DNA of 64,000 bases from Sphagnum compactum (GCA_965153455.1 OZ234495.1:8180875-8244874); one strand, 5' to 3'; shown: positions 47,646-58,251, numbered from the stretch's first letter. Notes: generated from the letters alone by a model not told the origin. Numbers and translations: made by a program.

Positions 47646-47738
47646 TTGTTTTGTGGACATTTTGGTATAAAACAGAGGCAGCTGTCAAAATTTGTTTTGT
47701 GGACATTTTGGTATTCAAACAGAAGCAGCTGTCAAAAT
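47646..47738 (+). repeat. 46-bp tandem duplication inside the TEX2-like pseudogene
   Basis: TTGTTTTGTGGACATTTTGG plus CAGCTGTCAAAATT occurs at 47646 and again 46 bases later. It duplicates the beginning of the SMP exon and probably its splice acceptor region, so it may itself disturb splicing. Confidence 0.8.
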
Positions 47739-48194
47739 TGCAAACTCCCAGCTACTTCAATCAGTGATGATCATGAAACTAGATCTCTGGAAGTCAGCTC
47801 CCTTTGCCACTGTGATGCACATGCTTCCAGTAGACAAGGGAGAGGCTCTGGCTGTGGAGATGGACATGGTGTGGCATAGTGGCAGTCGTGTTACCATTGA
47901 GACTCAAGTAGACATGCGGGATTCACATGCTCAAGAAAAAATGGTTGCACAGGCTGAAGAGCCTGGATTAGCTGGAGTTGCAGCCATGGCCCTTCTTACA
48001 GGATTCAAGAAGGATTATATGATTCCCCAAGCAGCAGGGATTTCAGCAGCAGCTATGACAGAGGCTCCTCACAAAAGTACAGTAACGTAAACCCATACAC
48101 CTGAAACACATCTCTACTACTCTGTCTCATTCATGACGGCATTGGTGACATGATAAACTATGATTAGGATTTTCTTCAATCTGTGATAGCCTTA

Positions 48195-48526
48195 GAGCAT
48201 CTCCAGTGATGCTCAGTATGTGACCCTGCAAAAATATTTCTCACATCCAAATTTAGTTATCTACTTTTTTCCAACCCTGCCCATAAAACTAAAACCAGGA
48301 CTGTAAATAGTTGGGAGATTACTAATGGCAACCCACTTAGACCAATCAAACTATCTAGCCAATCAACAGCAGGTGCTAGGCTTTGCTGTGCCTTTTACAA
48401 GCCTCAGCAAACTGTGCCAAATTGCTGGGCTGAAACCATTTTCTTGAACTAAACCAACATGCTTTGACTTTTCTTCATCCAATTTTAATTTGCAGGGTCA
48501 CATAATGTGCACTGGGGGAGTTGCTC
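48195..48526 (-). mobile_element. MITE of the GAGCATCTCC family inside a pseudogene intron
   Basis: It begins GAGCATCTCCAGTGATGCTC after a TTA and ends ACTGGGGGAGTTGCTC, 332 bp. The body matches copy 44487, with TGTGACCCTGCAAAAATATT and GGGAGATTACTAATGGCAACC. It lies between the SMP exons of the TEX2-like pseudogene. Confidence 0.85.
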
Positions 48527-50004
48527 TCAGAGGTGGACAAGTTTTGAGAACCAGATGTCCTCCAACTTCTTATAATCAATTGTGTGAGATTCACTTTTGA
48601 ACACTGAACAAGATTCATTTTTGGTATATTGGCAGATGCTTCAGAGGAGGGTGCCAGTAGCAGCAGCAGGAAAAAGGAAGATGTTTGCAGTTAGTGAAGA
48701 GTATGATATCCCATGTTGCTGACCAAATTGCACAGGCCCAACTCTCCCAAATAATCTGTTAAGGGTTTAAGGTGTAGGGTCTCCTGCTTATGTTTTTTGT
48801 TTCTCTACGAAGACAAAAGTGCAAATCTGGTGAGTTCAGGTCTTTCCCATTTCTGTTCAAATTTGCTGCAGGAGCTAGATACTTTGCTAGTGATAGGGCA
48901 ACTGATTTCTGACACACAGATTTTCCCAGTTTCCTGCAGCATCCCTAATGGGCCTGTTTGAAGTATGTACCTGTTTGGGTATGGTGGACAAGCAGGTGCC
49001 AATAGTGTCAAAGGTCAAGTGTGTCTCAATCAAGGGCAAAGGTCTGATGTGGTTGAGGGCACCACCAACAGATCGCATTTGGTTTGCATTCAAAGAGATG
49101 CCTGACCTTGGTTTGGTAACAGAGCCTGCTATTGGCGACTGTTGCATCAACAGTGGTTGTGCTGTGGATGCGTTTGTGGTGCATCAACTTCAGGATTCCA
49201 AAACATGAAGCCTCAGAGCTATCATTGAATTGCTAATCATGTAAGTACACAAGACTCTGCAATTGTTGCAGGGGTGAATTTCAGGTCTGAAATGGACTAC
49301 AATGTTGCAGGTATGTTTTCAATCTATGATTACTGATGAGTGTGCTTACAAATGTTTTACCTTTGTAGGAACAATGGAGGGAGTCAGCGGTGTTACCAAA
49401 TTGTTAGTGTATCTCTGTTTGTTGGATGATGGGTGAAGATGATGACTAGCTTCCCAACAGCACCAATCCCTGTTGCATTTGCACCTGCACCAAACTTAGA
49501 GGCAGAGAAGGAAAACTCCAAGAAAGGTAATGGAAGTGACAAAATGTCCTGTACGTCCTGACACACCCTCAAGAACCCCTTGGCAAACCACCATCCATAG
49601 ACCAAGCTCTGGCAATGGTAACCTCCTCGTATCAAGGTCTCATGGATCTCAGGCCCTCCAAGCAGACATAATAGATAAGGTAGAGGTTGATGAAGGTGGG
49701 TTTTCTGTGTTTTCAGCTACTAAATCTGATGTTGGGGCTTCAGATGTGTCAGTTGAGTTTGCACAACATGAGTCCAATAGTTCACTTTCAGACATTGATT
49801 TACACTATACAGCCGCCATTCACGATCCTGAGAGATCATTGCACCAGGAGGAACCTCATCATCAAGCAAAACATTCAAAAGTGGCTTTTGTGGGGAAGAT
49901 GGGGATGAGACTTGAAGAGTCTAAGTGACCTGGTGATTGACAAATGACAAATTGCAAGAGCGGAAAGACATGGAGAATGCTGATAGACCTGCACATTCTT
50001 CTTA

Positions 50005-50331
50005 TAGCAGCTCCACTGGTGCTCAGTATGTGACCCTGCAAATTAAAATTGGATGAATAAAAGTCTAAGCCTGCAGGTTTGGCTCAGCGAGCACCGCATT
50101 TTCTCACAGTTTGCTGAGGCTCATAAAAAGCACAGCAAAGCCTAAAACTCACCAGAGAAGAGTGTAATAAATATGATCTGGGTGCTGCTCCCTGTTTTTG
50201 ATTGGTGGTATGCTATTAGTAGTCTCCCACCTATTTGCTTTCACAGTTTTAGTTTTGCTGGTGGGGTTTGAAAAAGTAAATAACTAAACTTGGATGTGAG
50301 AAATATTTTTGCAAGGTCACTGTTGGAGTAA
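50005..50331 (+). mobile_element. MITE of the same family just downstream of the pseudogene
   Basis: It begins CAGCTCCACTGGTGCTCAG after a TTA. The body contains GGTATGCTATTAGTAGTCTC and CTAAACTTGGATGTGAG. The right terminal repeat stops after GCAAGGTCACTGTTGGAG and is truncated. Confidence 0.8.
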
Positions 50332-50479
50332 CTAGGAGGTGCAAGTAGGTTTAGGGTTGAAGAATCATGGCCACCATAATCTCAATCAAATTCTTCTTGG
50401 CAGCGTCCTGAAACTGGAGACTAGCCAGAATGAACAATACACAGTAAATCGGTTGAGAGATAGGATCCTTCCAGACATG

Positions 50480-50690
50480 AATGTTTTTTTCATCAAGTTT
50501 CAGTGAACAAGTAGATTGCTTAGAGCTGCACCGCTGAACTCGTAGCCGCTGGACGCCATCATATTAGGGTTAGGGTTAGGTCTTGTGAGTCGGGGTATCG
50601 GCCGTTGATTTGGGATCTGGACGGTAAACGGCCGTCTCCTTCTTCCTGCATCCGTTCTCCTATATAAATCCTACTTCCACCCGGTATGCT
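50480..50690 (-). promoter_or_regulatory. Promoter-like stretch with TATA box and telo-box repeats, possible short first exon
   Basis: Read on the minus strand, GGATTTATATAGG (TATA-like, about 50657-50669) is followed about 85 bases later by CCTAACCCTAACCCTAAT. Immediately after comes ATGATGGCGTCCAGCGGC, an open frame of 20 codons. Telo-boxes close to the start are typical of plant ribosomal-protein and translation genes. The frame ends in TGA, and no following exon or family could be identified on the minus strand. It may be the detached 5' end of a gene. The CpG-rich sequence contrasts with its surroundings. Confidence 0.35.
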
Positions 50691-51808
50691 GTGGTGTTGT
50701 CTTTGAGTCTGATTGCTTCCTTGAATATGTTTCCTATTGTTCAATCTGTGACCTACCACTTCGAACGATACATGCAGAATTTGATTGTGAGTCTTTAATA
50801 TTTGCAATGGATTCTGGCTTTCCATTGATAGTGGGGTTGCCGGACATTGCTTCTTGCGGACTCTTGATTCTTGGTCTTGTTCTTGGTGATTGGGTGTTGT
50901 GCGAGTGAGTGATATGGAAGGAAGTGAGGACACTTTCCCCGTATGATCGAATCTGATTCCACCTTCGCTACATGTGCTCTTTCGTAAGAGCTCAAGCCAG
51001 GAAACTGATCCTTCCATAATCGAATCTGATTCCAACTTTGCTGCTGCTTCGTTTCTCTTCGCATCAGTTGTTGTCGTCGTTGTTGTGTGTTGATAGCAGT
51101 CCCTGTGTGTACAACCTTGCGGCTATATTGCGTAAGAAGTTGAATGGAGGATCTGCAATAGTGAGGATGGGGGAGAATGGGCAGTTGAACAGACAGTTTT
51201 GTGTCTGCATCAACAATCAGTCATTAGCCCTACAATTGCTCTATTCTTGTTTTCTTTTTTGCTTGCCACACAAACATGTTATATAAACATCATGAATGCA
51301 CAGACTCTGTAATGTTTTGTTCAATCTGAGCAGTGATGTTCCTAAACCAGTATAAGCCAGTTCTGCTACTGACATGATTAGATGAAAGATAAACTGGTCT
51401 TCTCTCTGAGCTCTATTGTCGTGTGAATGTTTGTGTGCAAAATGGGTTGTAGGGTTTGTTTTTAACAAACTGCCAAGGTCTGTGTTGATGACATACTTTT
51501 AGGCTTGTTTCTCAAACATTCGCAGTGGCCGCCTAAAGCTTTCGCCCCACTAGTGGGCTTGAGAGCTGATGCTGCTTCAAACCTTCCTTGGATATCTGAG
51601 GCTTTTGGCATATGTACAAACCCTAACTCAACCCTAACTGTTGGATTGAACAACTATAGCATTGAAAGTTGTTTAGGGCATTCGCCACATTTGGAGGAGA
51701 AGAAGTTGCAATCGCCATATTTAGACTAAAGGTTCTTGCAAGTCACTGGTACATAGGAGGGATTTTTTTTTAAATTTACTTTTCTCTCTACAGTTAATTT
51801 TTTTTAAA
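50691..51808. other. GC-richer spacer without a recognised gene
   Basis: Frames at 51038-51286 (+) and 51505-51729 (+) read a few plausible words, but no domain is recognised and no splice model joins them. They could be gene fragments. Confidence 0.4.
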
Positions 51809-52110
51809 GGAGCCACATTGATTGGCCCATCACCAATTTTTCTAAAACTTTTGGGCATTCCCAGAAAAAAAAAAAGCTAGATATGTTTCCTTTCCCCAAA
51901 ATAGAAGCATAGATATACCCTTTGATAACCTCTTGTACACTTTATATATATATGGAAGATGAATTGTGGCAAAACAATAAGGGACAAATTTGAGGTGCAA
52001 ATGGGAATGTCTTGGGGAACCCCTTGGAAAATTGATGGGAATATATAATGGAAATAAATCAAAAACAAAAAAATCTCACCCCCTACACCCCCCCCTCCCA
52101 AAACCCCAAA
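51809..52110 (+). repeat. Dispersed repeat family GAGCCA...CCCATCAC, copy C
   Basis: GGAGCCACATTGATTGGCCC followed by ATCACC heads a body with GGGAATGTCTTGGGGAACCC and TTGATGGGAATA. It is in the same orientation as copy A at 7353. Confidence 0.45.
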
Positions 52111-52129
52111 ATGAAAAGACCTACACTCC

Positions 52130-52390
52130 CTAAAAGCGAATTGAAAATCAATTACAAATTATTTAAGATTGAATTACAAATTATTAAAAATGAATTATAA
52201 ATTAATCACAAGTGAATTACAAGTTAATTATGAGTGAATTATAAATGAATTATGAACTCCATTCAGTATTTGCATGGGAATTCTTAGTCCATTACCAAAT
52301 TAGTTTTTAAAATATATTTTTAATTAAATTTTAATCAACTCATAGTTAATTTTTAATTAACTCATAATTCACTTGTAATTAAATAATATA
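52130..52390. repeat. Degenerate GAATTATAAATTAA-type array
   Basis: About ten diverged units of GAATTACAAATTATT / AAGTTAATTATGAGT, then the inverse-type TTAATCAACTCATAGTTAA. It resembles the array at 1560-1830. Confidence 0.5.
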
Positions 52391-53261
52391 TTAAAATGCT
52401 TCCTTGGTTGATAAGCACATGAATTTATGTTCTTGTCTTTAGACTCTTGTGCGTTTATTTTGGTTTTCATATTTCATATTTAAATTAAGACATAGGTATG
52501 TGTTTCATTGTTCATTTTCTTATGTTCTAATGCCTATGAAATTATTATATGCACAAACTTATTTCAAAAACATTATTGTGTATTTTTTAAATTAATAATA
52601 TTATAACCTTTGTTTATATTAAAAACAGGGTTAAAATTATGATTTTAGTTGAAGAATTATGATAATATCATTGTACCTTAAACCAACACTTAAAAAGATA
52701 TCCCAAATTTTTTTTAATGTGCTTATTAATGCATGATTACAATACAATTTTAATTGAAAGTTATTTTATATTGATTTAAGATTATAATCTAACCCATTTC
52801 AAAGAAAGGAGGAGTTTGTCACATTTTTCTTGTATATTCATAACTAACTAGAAGATTTAGCCAAATTTGGCCACAGACCAAATATAAAAGTTATTTTAAT
52901 ATTTTTATAATTTGGTTACTTTTTTTGAATTTGTGATGGAAATCTGGCAATTTAGGAAACTTTTGTATCCCAATTTTTTGCAAATTAGGGCAACTTTTTC
53001 CACAATAGTCATTTGAATGTGTGGAAATCAAATTGGAAAATTCCAAAAAAATGTGAAAATATTTCCCCCAAAAAAAGTCGACAAGAATCAAAATGTAAAA
53101 AATATTGCATGGAAAATTTAATCGACCTATTTATTTAGCTATTTATTTGAAAATAAAAAGCTCCAAAAAACAGGAACCACATACAGGGGAACATATATCC
53201 ACAAAGGAAGGGGACAAAAGGCCGTACTAGAGAGCACATCAATGGCCTGGCCACTGGAAAT
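52391..53261. other. AT-rich spacer upstream of the PP2C region
   Basis: No gene is seen. AGATTTAGCCAAATTTGGCC at about 52852-52871 matches a motif in the Helitron-like copy near 5277, so an old fragment of that family may lie here. Confidence 0.45.
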
Positions 53262-53530
53262 TAGCCCAATGTGAACGGGGCCAATCGTGCCAAAAACCCT
53301 GAAAAGTTCTCTTTTTTACACCGATGTGAATGGGACTAAGCATGCTAGAAAGCCTAGAAAGGTTTGGTTGTCACAGCCCAATGTGAACGAGGCCAAGCTT
53401 ACCTAAAACCCTAAAAGTTCTTTGTCTCAGCGCAATGTGAACGGGGCCGTGCATACCCAAAAACCCTAAAAATCTTATCTTGTCTCAGCGCAATGTAAAC
53501 GGGACCCAGCATGCCAGAAACCCTAAAATC
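53262..53530 (+). promoter_or_regulatory. Five-copy tandem array with telo-box motifs upstream of the PP2C gene
   Basis: Units of about 54-58 bp start around 53268, 53323, 53380, 53434 and 53492. Each holds CAATGTGAACGGG, a CATGC- or GTGC-like word and AAACCCTAAAA or a variant. AAACCCTAA is the telo-box, found in plant promoters of growth and translation genes and bound by TRB-type and other factors. The array ends about 1.4 kb before the PP2C ATG, next to CpG-rich DNA that is probably the transcription start region. Confidence 0.75.
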
Positions 53531-53611
53531 CTTTCTCGTCTCTTTCCCGGAGCGTCGAAGAAGAAATCCTCGCAGCAAGTTCCGCAGAGATCCCGAGTTT
53601 TCTGACAATCA

Positions 53612-53710
53612 CGGTCGCGCGCGCGCGATCGAGCGCCAAGGACCCATGTGACGACCGTAGAGCGAAGCCAGACTGACAGACAGACAGACTGACTGACTGA
53701 CTGACAGGGC
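53612..53710 (+). repeat. Alternating CG run and GACA/GACT tetranucleotide repeat
   Basis: TCGCGCGCGCGCGATCG (about 53614-53630) is a Z-DNA-prone run, very rare in such AT-rich DNA. (GACA)n then (GACT)n follow at 53671-53707. Both lie in the presumed promoter or 5' UTR of the PP2C gene. Confidence 0.8.
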
Positions 53711-54003
53711 GAGAGGGAGTCAAAGCAGAATTTCTCCTTCCACCCCTCCCCCTCCCATTTTGTACCTTCTTCTTGCATCAGTGAAGAGAAAACTTTGTCT
53801 TCGGGTTCTTTCTTCTTGAAGAAACTGCTGCTATCTAGTTACGCTCCACAGCAAGAAGAAGGTTTTGTGATCCATTTCTGAGAAAGTAGGGTCCTTCTTT
53901 CCTCTTCAGTCGCAGGTTTCAACAACTCTTTTCTTCAGCATTTGTCGCAACAGAAGATAAGGTATCTATGAGCTTTTGACATCACATTGTTTCCAAAATC
54001 ATG

Positions 54004-54005
<2 letters not shown>

Positions 54006-54034
<29 letters not shown>
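54006..54034 (+). repeat. (GA)n microsatellite in the PP2C 5' region
   Basis: About 14 GA units; a shorter GA run is at 54811-54828. Possible 5' UTR splice sites nearby (GTATCT at about 53961, TTGCAG before 54082) suggest one or more non-coding 5' exons. Confidence 0.8.
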
Positions 54035-54951
54035 TTGCATATTCAGGAAGTTCTATACTTGATGCTCTTGTGTTGATTGCAGAGCGATCCGGGCCAAAGT
54101 GTAGGAGGGAGGCGCTATTGGGTAGTGAACGGGCCTTTTTTCCCCATCCACCCACCCAACAACGTCTTCTTCAATGCACTCCACTTCTCACAGCAAACAC
54201 AGAGAGGGGATGCGTGACGGATGAGCCAGAGCAAAGAATGCTGCCACTGGGAGGAATGTGCATGGCATAGAATTTGCCACTTGAAAAATCTGAAGATCTT
54301 TCTCAACAGGTGTGTGTTGTTGTAATTCCACATTCGTAGGATCAGTCTCATCACATCTGCTTTTCTAGATACCTATCTGCAGGTTACACCCATTAGAGAT
54401 CTTCCTTGAGTACACACTTCTATGTTCTCTGACTTACTGTAACAATGATAGCCAGGGACGACACAGGCCTTCCTAGGCAACAGAAAACTGTAAAATGAAG
54501 TTCCTTCATTGAATAACAAGCAATCAGAATATGGTAGTATTATGGCCACTTCAAAGGAGATGACGACAAATCAGATGTTTGAATGCCAAGAATGTTGGGT
54601 TTTTTGTGAGTTGCAAAATCCCAGTGACTGCTTCTGAAGGTGTAGTGCAAGTAACTTTGTTGTTTTTGTTATGAGCAGATCAAGGAGATATGCATAAGGG
54701 GTACAAGAGTGCGTCAGTGTGGCACTAACTGCGAAGAAAGAGGGGAAGGTGAGTGCAAGGGAGTGACAAAGTGCAAATACTTGACATCTTCTGCAAAAGC
54801 CTCCACCAGAGAGAGAGAGAGAGAGCTTTTGCACCAGCATTGCCAGCTCAAAGGGCTAGTATCAGGTATACAGAATAGGAGATGTATGTGTAAGCTCAAC
54901 TGTGCAGTCTAGACATCATCATCATTGCATCTGATCAGCAGCACAGAAACC

Positions 54952-55797
54952 ATGAATTTGTTGCCTCCTTCCAAAGATGGCAGCATAAATCATGATGCTC
55001 CTGTGAGTGGGGGAGGGGTGAGTGAAAATCTGAAGTTCAGCTATGGGTTTTCGAGCTTGAAGGGGAAAAGGGCTTCCATGGAGGACTTTCATGATACCAT
55101 GATCTCTAAAGTTGACAGTCAGGTGATTGGGTTATTCGGAGTTTTTGATGGACATGGTGGTTCACGGGCGGCAGAATATGTGAAGAAACACCTGTTTGAT
55201 AACTTGTTGAAGCATCCAAAATTCATTGATGACACTAAGTTAGCCATAGCTGAGGCCTACAAACAGACTGACCAAGATTATTTGAAAACGGAGATCAGTC
55301 AGAACAGGGATGCAGGGTCAACAGCTTCCACAGCTGTCTTGGTGGGGGATCGTTTGCTGGTTGCCAATGTTGGTGATTCGAGGGCAGTGATATGCAGAGG
55401 TGGCAAAGCAGTTGCTCTGTCAACTGATCACAAACCAAATCGAACTGATGAGCGACAAAGGATTGAGGATGCTGGTGGTGTTGTGATGTGGGCTGGCACT
55501 TGGCGAGTAGGAGGTGTTCTTGCAGTATCCCGTGCCTTCGGTGACCGGCTGTTGAAGCAATATGTTGTCGCAGACCCTGAGATTCAGGAGGATACAATTA
55601 AGGAGGGAGTTGATTTTCTGGTTCTGGCCAGTGATGGACTATGGGATGTGGTATCAAACCAGGATGCAGTGTCAATGGTAGCAACCATCCCTGATGCTGA
55701 GGAGGCAGCCAACAAGCTCACAGGTGAAGCCTTTCGCAGAGGAAGTGCTGACAACATCACTTGTGTGATAGTCCGTTTCAACCATGACAATCCTTGA
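54952..55797 (+). CDS. Protein phosphatase 2C, WIN2/PP2C59-like (group F), intronless CDS
   Basis: A Mn/Mg-dependent Ser/Thr phosphatase. The closest plant relatives I recognise are the Arabidopsis PP2C59/WIN2-type enzymes, linked to defence signalling. The ATG at 54952 is chosen because an in-frame TAG lies at 54910-54912 and no earlier ATG follows it. The product is 281 aa. Motifs in order: RASMEDFHD (D45), [13 protein letters not shown] (66-70), [84 protein letters not shown] (D228) and [13 protein letters not shown] (D267). All metal-binding Asp residues are present. The C terminus ends soon after the catalytic core, shorter than the roughly 310 aa of PP2C59. Homologues normally have several coding introns; their absence suggests a retrocopy. 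AATAAA lies at 55807 and 55865. Confidence 0.94.
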   Translation: MNLLPPSKDGSINHDAPVSGGGVSENLKFSYGFSSLKGKRASMEDFHDTMISKVDSQVIGLFGVFDGHGGSRAAEYVKKHLFDNLLKHPKFIDDTKLAIAEAYKQTDQDYLKTEISQNRDAGSTASTAVLVGDRLLVANVGDSRAVICRGGKAVALSTDHKPNRTDERQRIEDAGGVVMWAGTWRVGGVLAVSRAFGDRLLKQYVVADPEIQEDTIKEGVDFLVLASDGLWDVVSNQDAVSMVATIPDAEEAANKLTGEAFRRGSADNITCVIVRFNHDNP

Positions 55798-55864
55798 CAT
55801 CTGAAGAATAAACAATACTTTCCCTCTAAAGATTTCTCTTACAGAGGACCCTGGAGGTTTGCTC

Positions 55865-55870
55865 AATAAA
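55865..55870 (+). terminator. Candidate polyadenylation signal of the PP2C gene
   Basis: AATAAA lies 68 bases after the stop codon. Another AATAAA is at 55807-55812, ten bases after it. Either could serve; plant signals are loose. Confidence 0.45.
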
Positions 55871-58145
55871 GAGAACCTTCTTTCTGGAATTTCAGCGATT
55901 TGGAGTTTCCAAATGATTCTGTCCAGACTCTCATAAGTGGGGAAGCTCTTTGAAAGCCCACTTTGTCTTCATTCTTCTTCTCTCTTATCGGCTGTTCTCT
56001 TTTCCTTATGTGCCTTATCTTTTGTAAATTTTTTTTCTTCCCCTCTGTGGTTCCCTTCTTTGATGTAGGTGCTGGCCCAGCATCATGGTCAAGACTTCTT
56101 CTCATTGTTTCCAGACTTGTGACAGCAACTCAGTGCACAGGCTACTGGTTAGACTGGCCAATACCCAATGTAAGATCTGGATGAAGAAGTCAGCCTCTTC
56201 AACCAGTACAAAATCTTCTTCTTCTCACCAACAAGATTCTTGCAGTCTCCTTGGAAAGGTTTCTTTGGTGGAGAAGATGACAAAAGGGCGGCATTTTTGA
56301 ATTTTGCTGGGTATTGTTATTCTCAGCTAATTGGCAGGAATGGAGAAAATTTGTCAAACTTGATTACTGACTGTAATGCAGGTCTGCAACTGAGATTTGC
56401 ATCTAGACTGCATGGACAGGGCTTGACCAGCACTAGTTCTTTAATGCTTTCAAAGTTATCTCCTTTGACCGTGACGTCAAGTACGGAACTTTAATGACAA
56501 AACAATGGCAGAACCAGCATTGACACTTTGGGATTGACTTTTAGGCCTTCCAGGGATTTCATTTTTCTCTTTTCTCTGTCTGGATGTTTGAATTGGAAAT
56601 TTAGGAACTTGAGACATTGCTCAGCTTTGTCATGCTTTTCTATAAGCAAACAGCTGGAAGCTGTTTTTGTGAAATGTCTGGTTTGGGTCCAGGACTCAGA
56701 GTTTAATTTTTGGATCAAAGAACAGCCTGCAGCTGATTTCAAAGTTATTATTTTTTATGTTCAACCCAAAGGTGTCCAACACTTGCTTGTGGTAATGCTC
56801 ATGTTCCATACGCATCATGGATACACTTCGATATCAAGTTGTTTTCGTCCTTCTTAGTATTATCAAAAATTCACAGTTGTGCATGTCCAAAACTTGGGCT
56901 CTGCTGCTGTGCGCTACCAGTGACATCAAGTGACATTGGTCAATTGAAGAAAAAAATGAATTCATTGATCTTTTGAACCTTCAAATGGAAATATTGAATG
57001 ACATTGCACGGAACTTCAATGGAGTTCAAATACATTGAATAGAATTTGAATTCAATTCAACAATTGAGTGAATATGAATTTGTTTTTTAATCGGATGCAA
57101 ATTGGTGGAGAAGGTATTGAAAATTTGCTCATGAATATCATTTTAGGAAAAAAAGAACTTAAAAAAAACAGTCCTGAAAAAGATACCATTCCATGTCTCT
57201 TTATTTGTTGGTAATGGATTAAACAAGTTTCAGGTTGAAACTATACAAGTGATAACTTATTACTTTTGAAACTTGACGTTGTCTTACTTAAACCATCTCT
57301 AATGAATCATCATCACTAAAACTATGGCATATAACCCAAAAAAGACCTCTCTCTCCCCTCTGTGGGACACATCTGTTCTCTTGTATCTACACACTGGAAA
57401 TTGCATATTGAGCCATTGAAGTTTGTAAGTTTTTCTCCATTTTGTGCTATACCCTAACTGTTGCAGATATATGCTGGTCAACTAAACTCATGGGTTGTGA
57501 ATTGACCCGAAAAATCTGCAACAGCGCGGGTATAGACTAAGCCTCTGTGGTTGTTGATTATCTCCACACTGGTGCAGATCTGCAAACAGCAAAATTTTGT
57601 TTCTGATCAGTTACTCTAAACTCCTTCTGACCTTTCTGAGTGAGTTTTTTGAACTCCGAAGAAGATGAAGCAACAGCACCACCACCACCACCCCAACTTG
57701 CCTGTGAAGACTGTTTCTGATCCTGTGACCATCTTTTGCATTGCATCTGCAGTCCATTAAAACTGGGGTGATTTGTCATCACTTTTTCCAGCTGTCCAGC
57801 TGCCCCATAAAGTCTCACTCCGGTTTTCTTCAGTTGCAGAATCTCTGCATTTCAGCTGCTCTGTCAAGTGTTACCCCGGTATTCTTCAGTTGCAGAATGT
57901 CTGCATTTCCAAAAGTTTCTCTGTGACAAAAAGCTGCAGACAACTTTCTCACACTCATTCAAGTTATACACCTAAAGATCCCTTCTTTTTTTGTAAATTG
58001 TAATCTCTCAGCTACACTTAACATTGATCAGACCCCAAACTCCTCCAATGGTTACATATCAACTCGTGTTGGTCTGGTATATAGGCCTGTGCCTGGTATC
58101 AACACGAAGTATCAATACATTTGCAACCTCACTCTCTTTTAATAT
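55871..58145. other. Intergenic spacer
   Basis: No gene is recognised. Short frames at 56085-56494 lack motifs. A roughly 59-bp-period duplication, CTTCAGTTGCAGAATCTCTG with CATTT, lies at 57819-57912. Confidence 0.5.
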
Positions 58146-58251
58146 GTGTAGGGTAAGGCCCAAGGATTGGGGTGTTCTGGAAACAGCTGCCCCTGAGATG
58201 GGAGCTGAGGATGGTTATTTCCGTAACACCCCAACTCCAAGGGCCTTACAC
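58146..58251. mobile_element. 106-bp foldback element or hairpin
   Basis: GTGTAGGGTAAGGCCC with TTGGGGTGTT and GGAA at the left is mirrored by TTCC, AACACCCCAA and GGGCCTTACAC at the right. The arms are about 33-36 bases with small indels. CAGCTG sits in the loop. No clear target duplication is seen. It could be a small MITE or a transcribed hairpin. Confidence 0.6.

Larger units (their letters stand above)
45942..49928 (+). pseudogene. TEX2-like SMP/PH-domain lipid-transfer protein, inactivated
   Basis: Plant TEX2-like proteins (DUF2404; At1g73200 type) are ER membrane proteins with a PH domain and an SMP lipid-binding domain at contact sites. Exons can be followed here. A membrane segment lies near 46085-46145 (GVTILLISELVVLLLYV). 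A PH-like part at 46600-46855 has KVILKQVAKEKKK and ANLGDRVLHLKASDG. The PH tail is at 47017-47422 (LLYLETNWEKEVWYE). SMP parts are at 47738-48082 (HMLPVDKGEALAVEMDMVWH) and 48956-49200 (RAPPTDRIWFAFKEMPDLGL). The last frame is at 49530-49928. In-frame stops: TGA at 46737, 47043, 47106 and 47175; TAG at 49405 and 49447. Frame breaks lie near 46625 and 48700. Arg-to-Cys changes are likely in GDCCINSGC. Exon ends are approximate. Confidence 0.85.

Noticed and set aside
54925-54951. PP2C start at TTG 54925
   Set aside because: TTG is not a plausible start here. The ATG at 54952 is the first in frame after the TAG at 54910.
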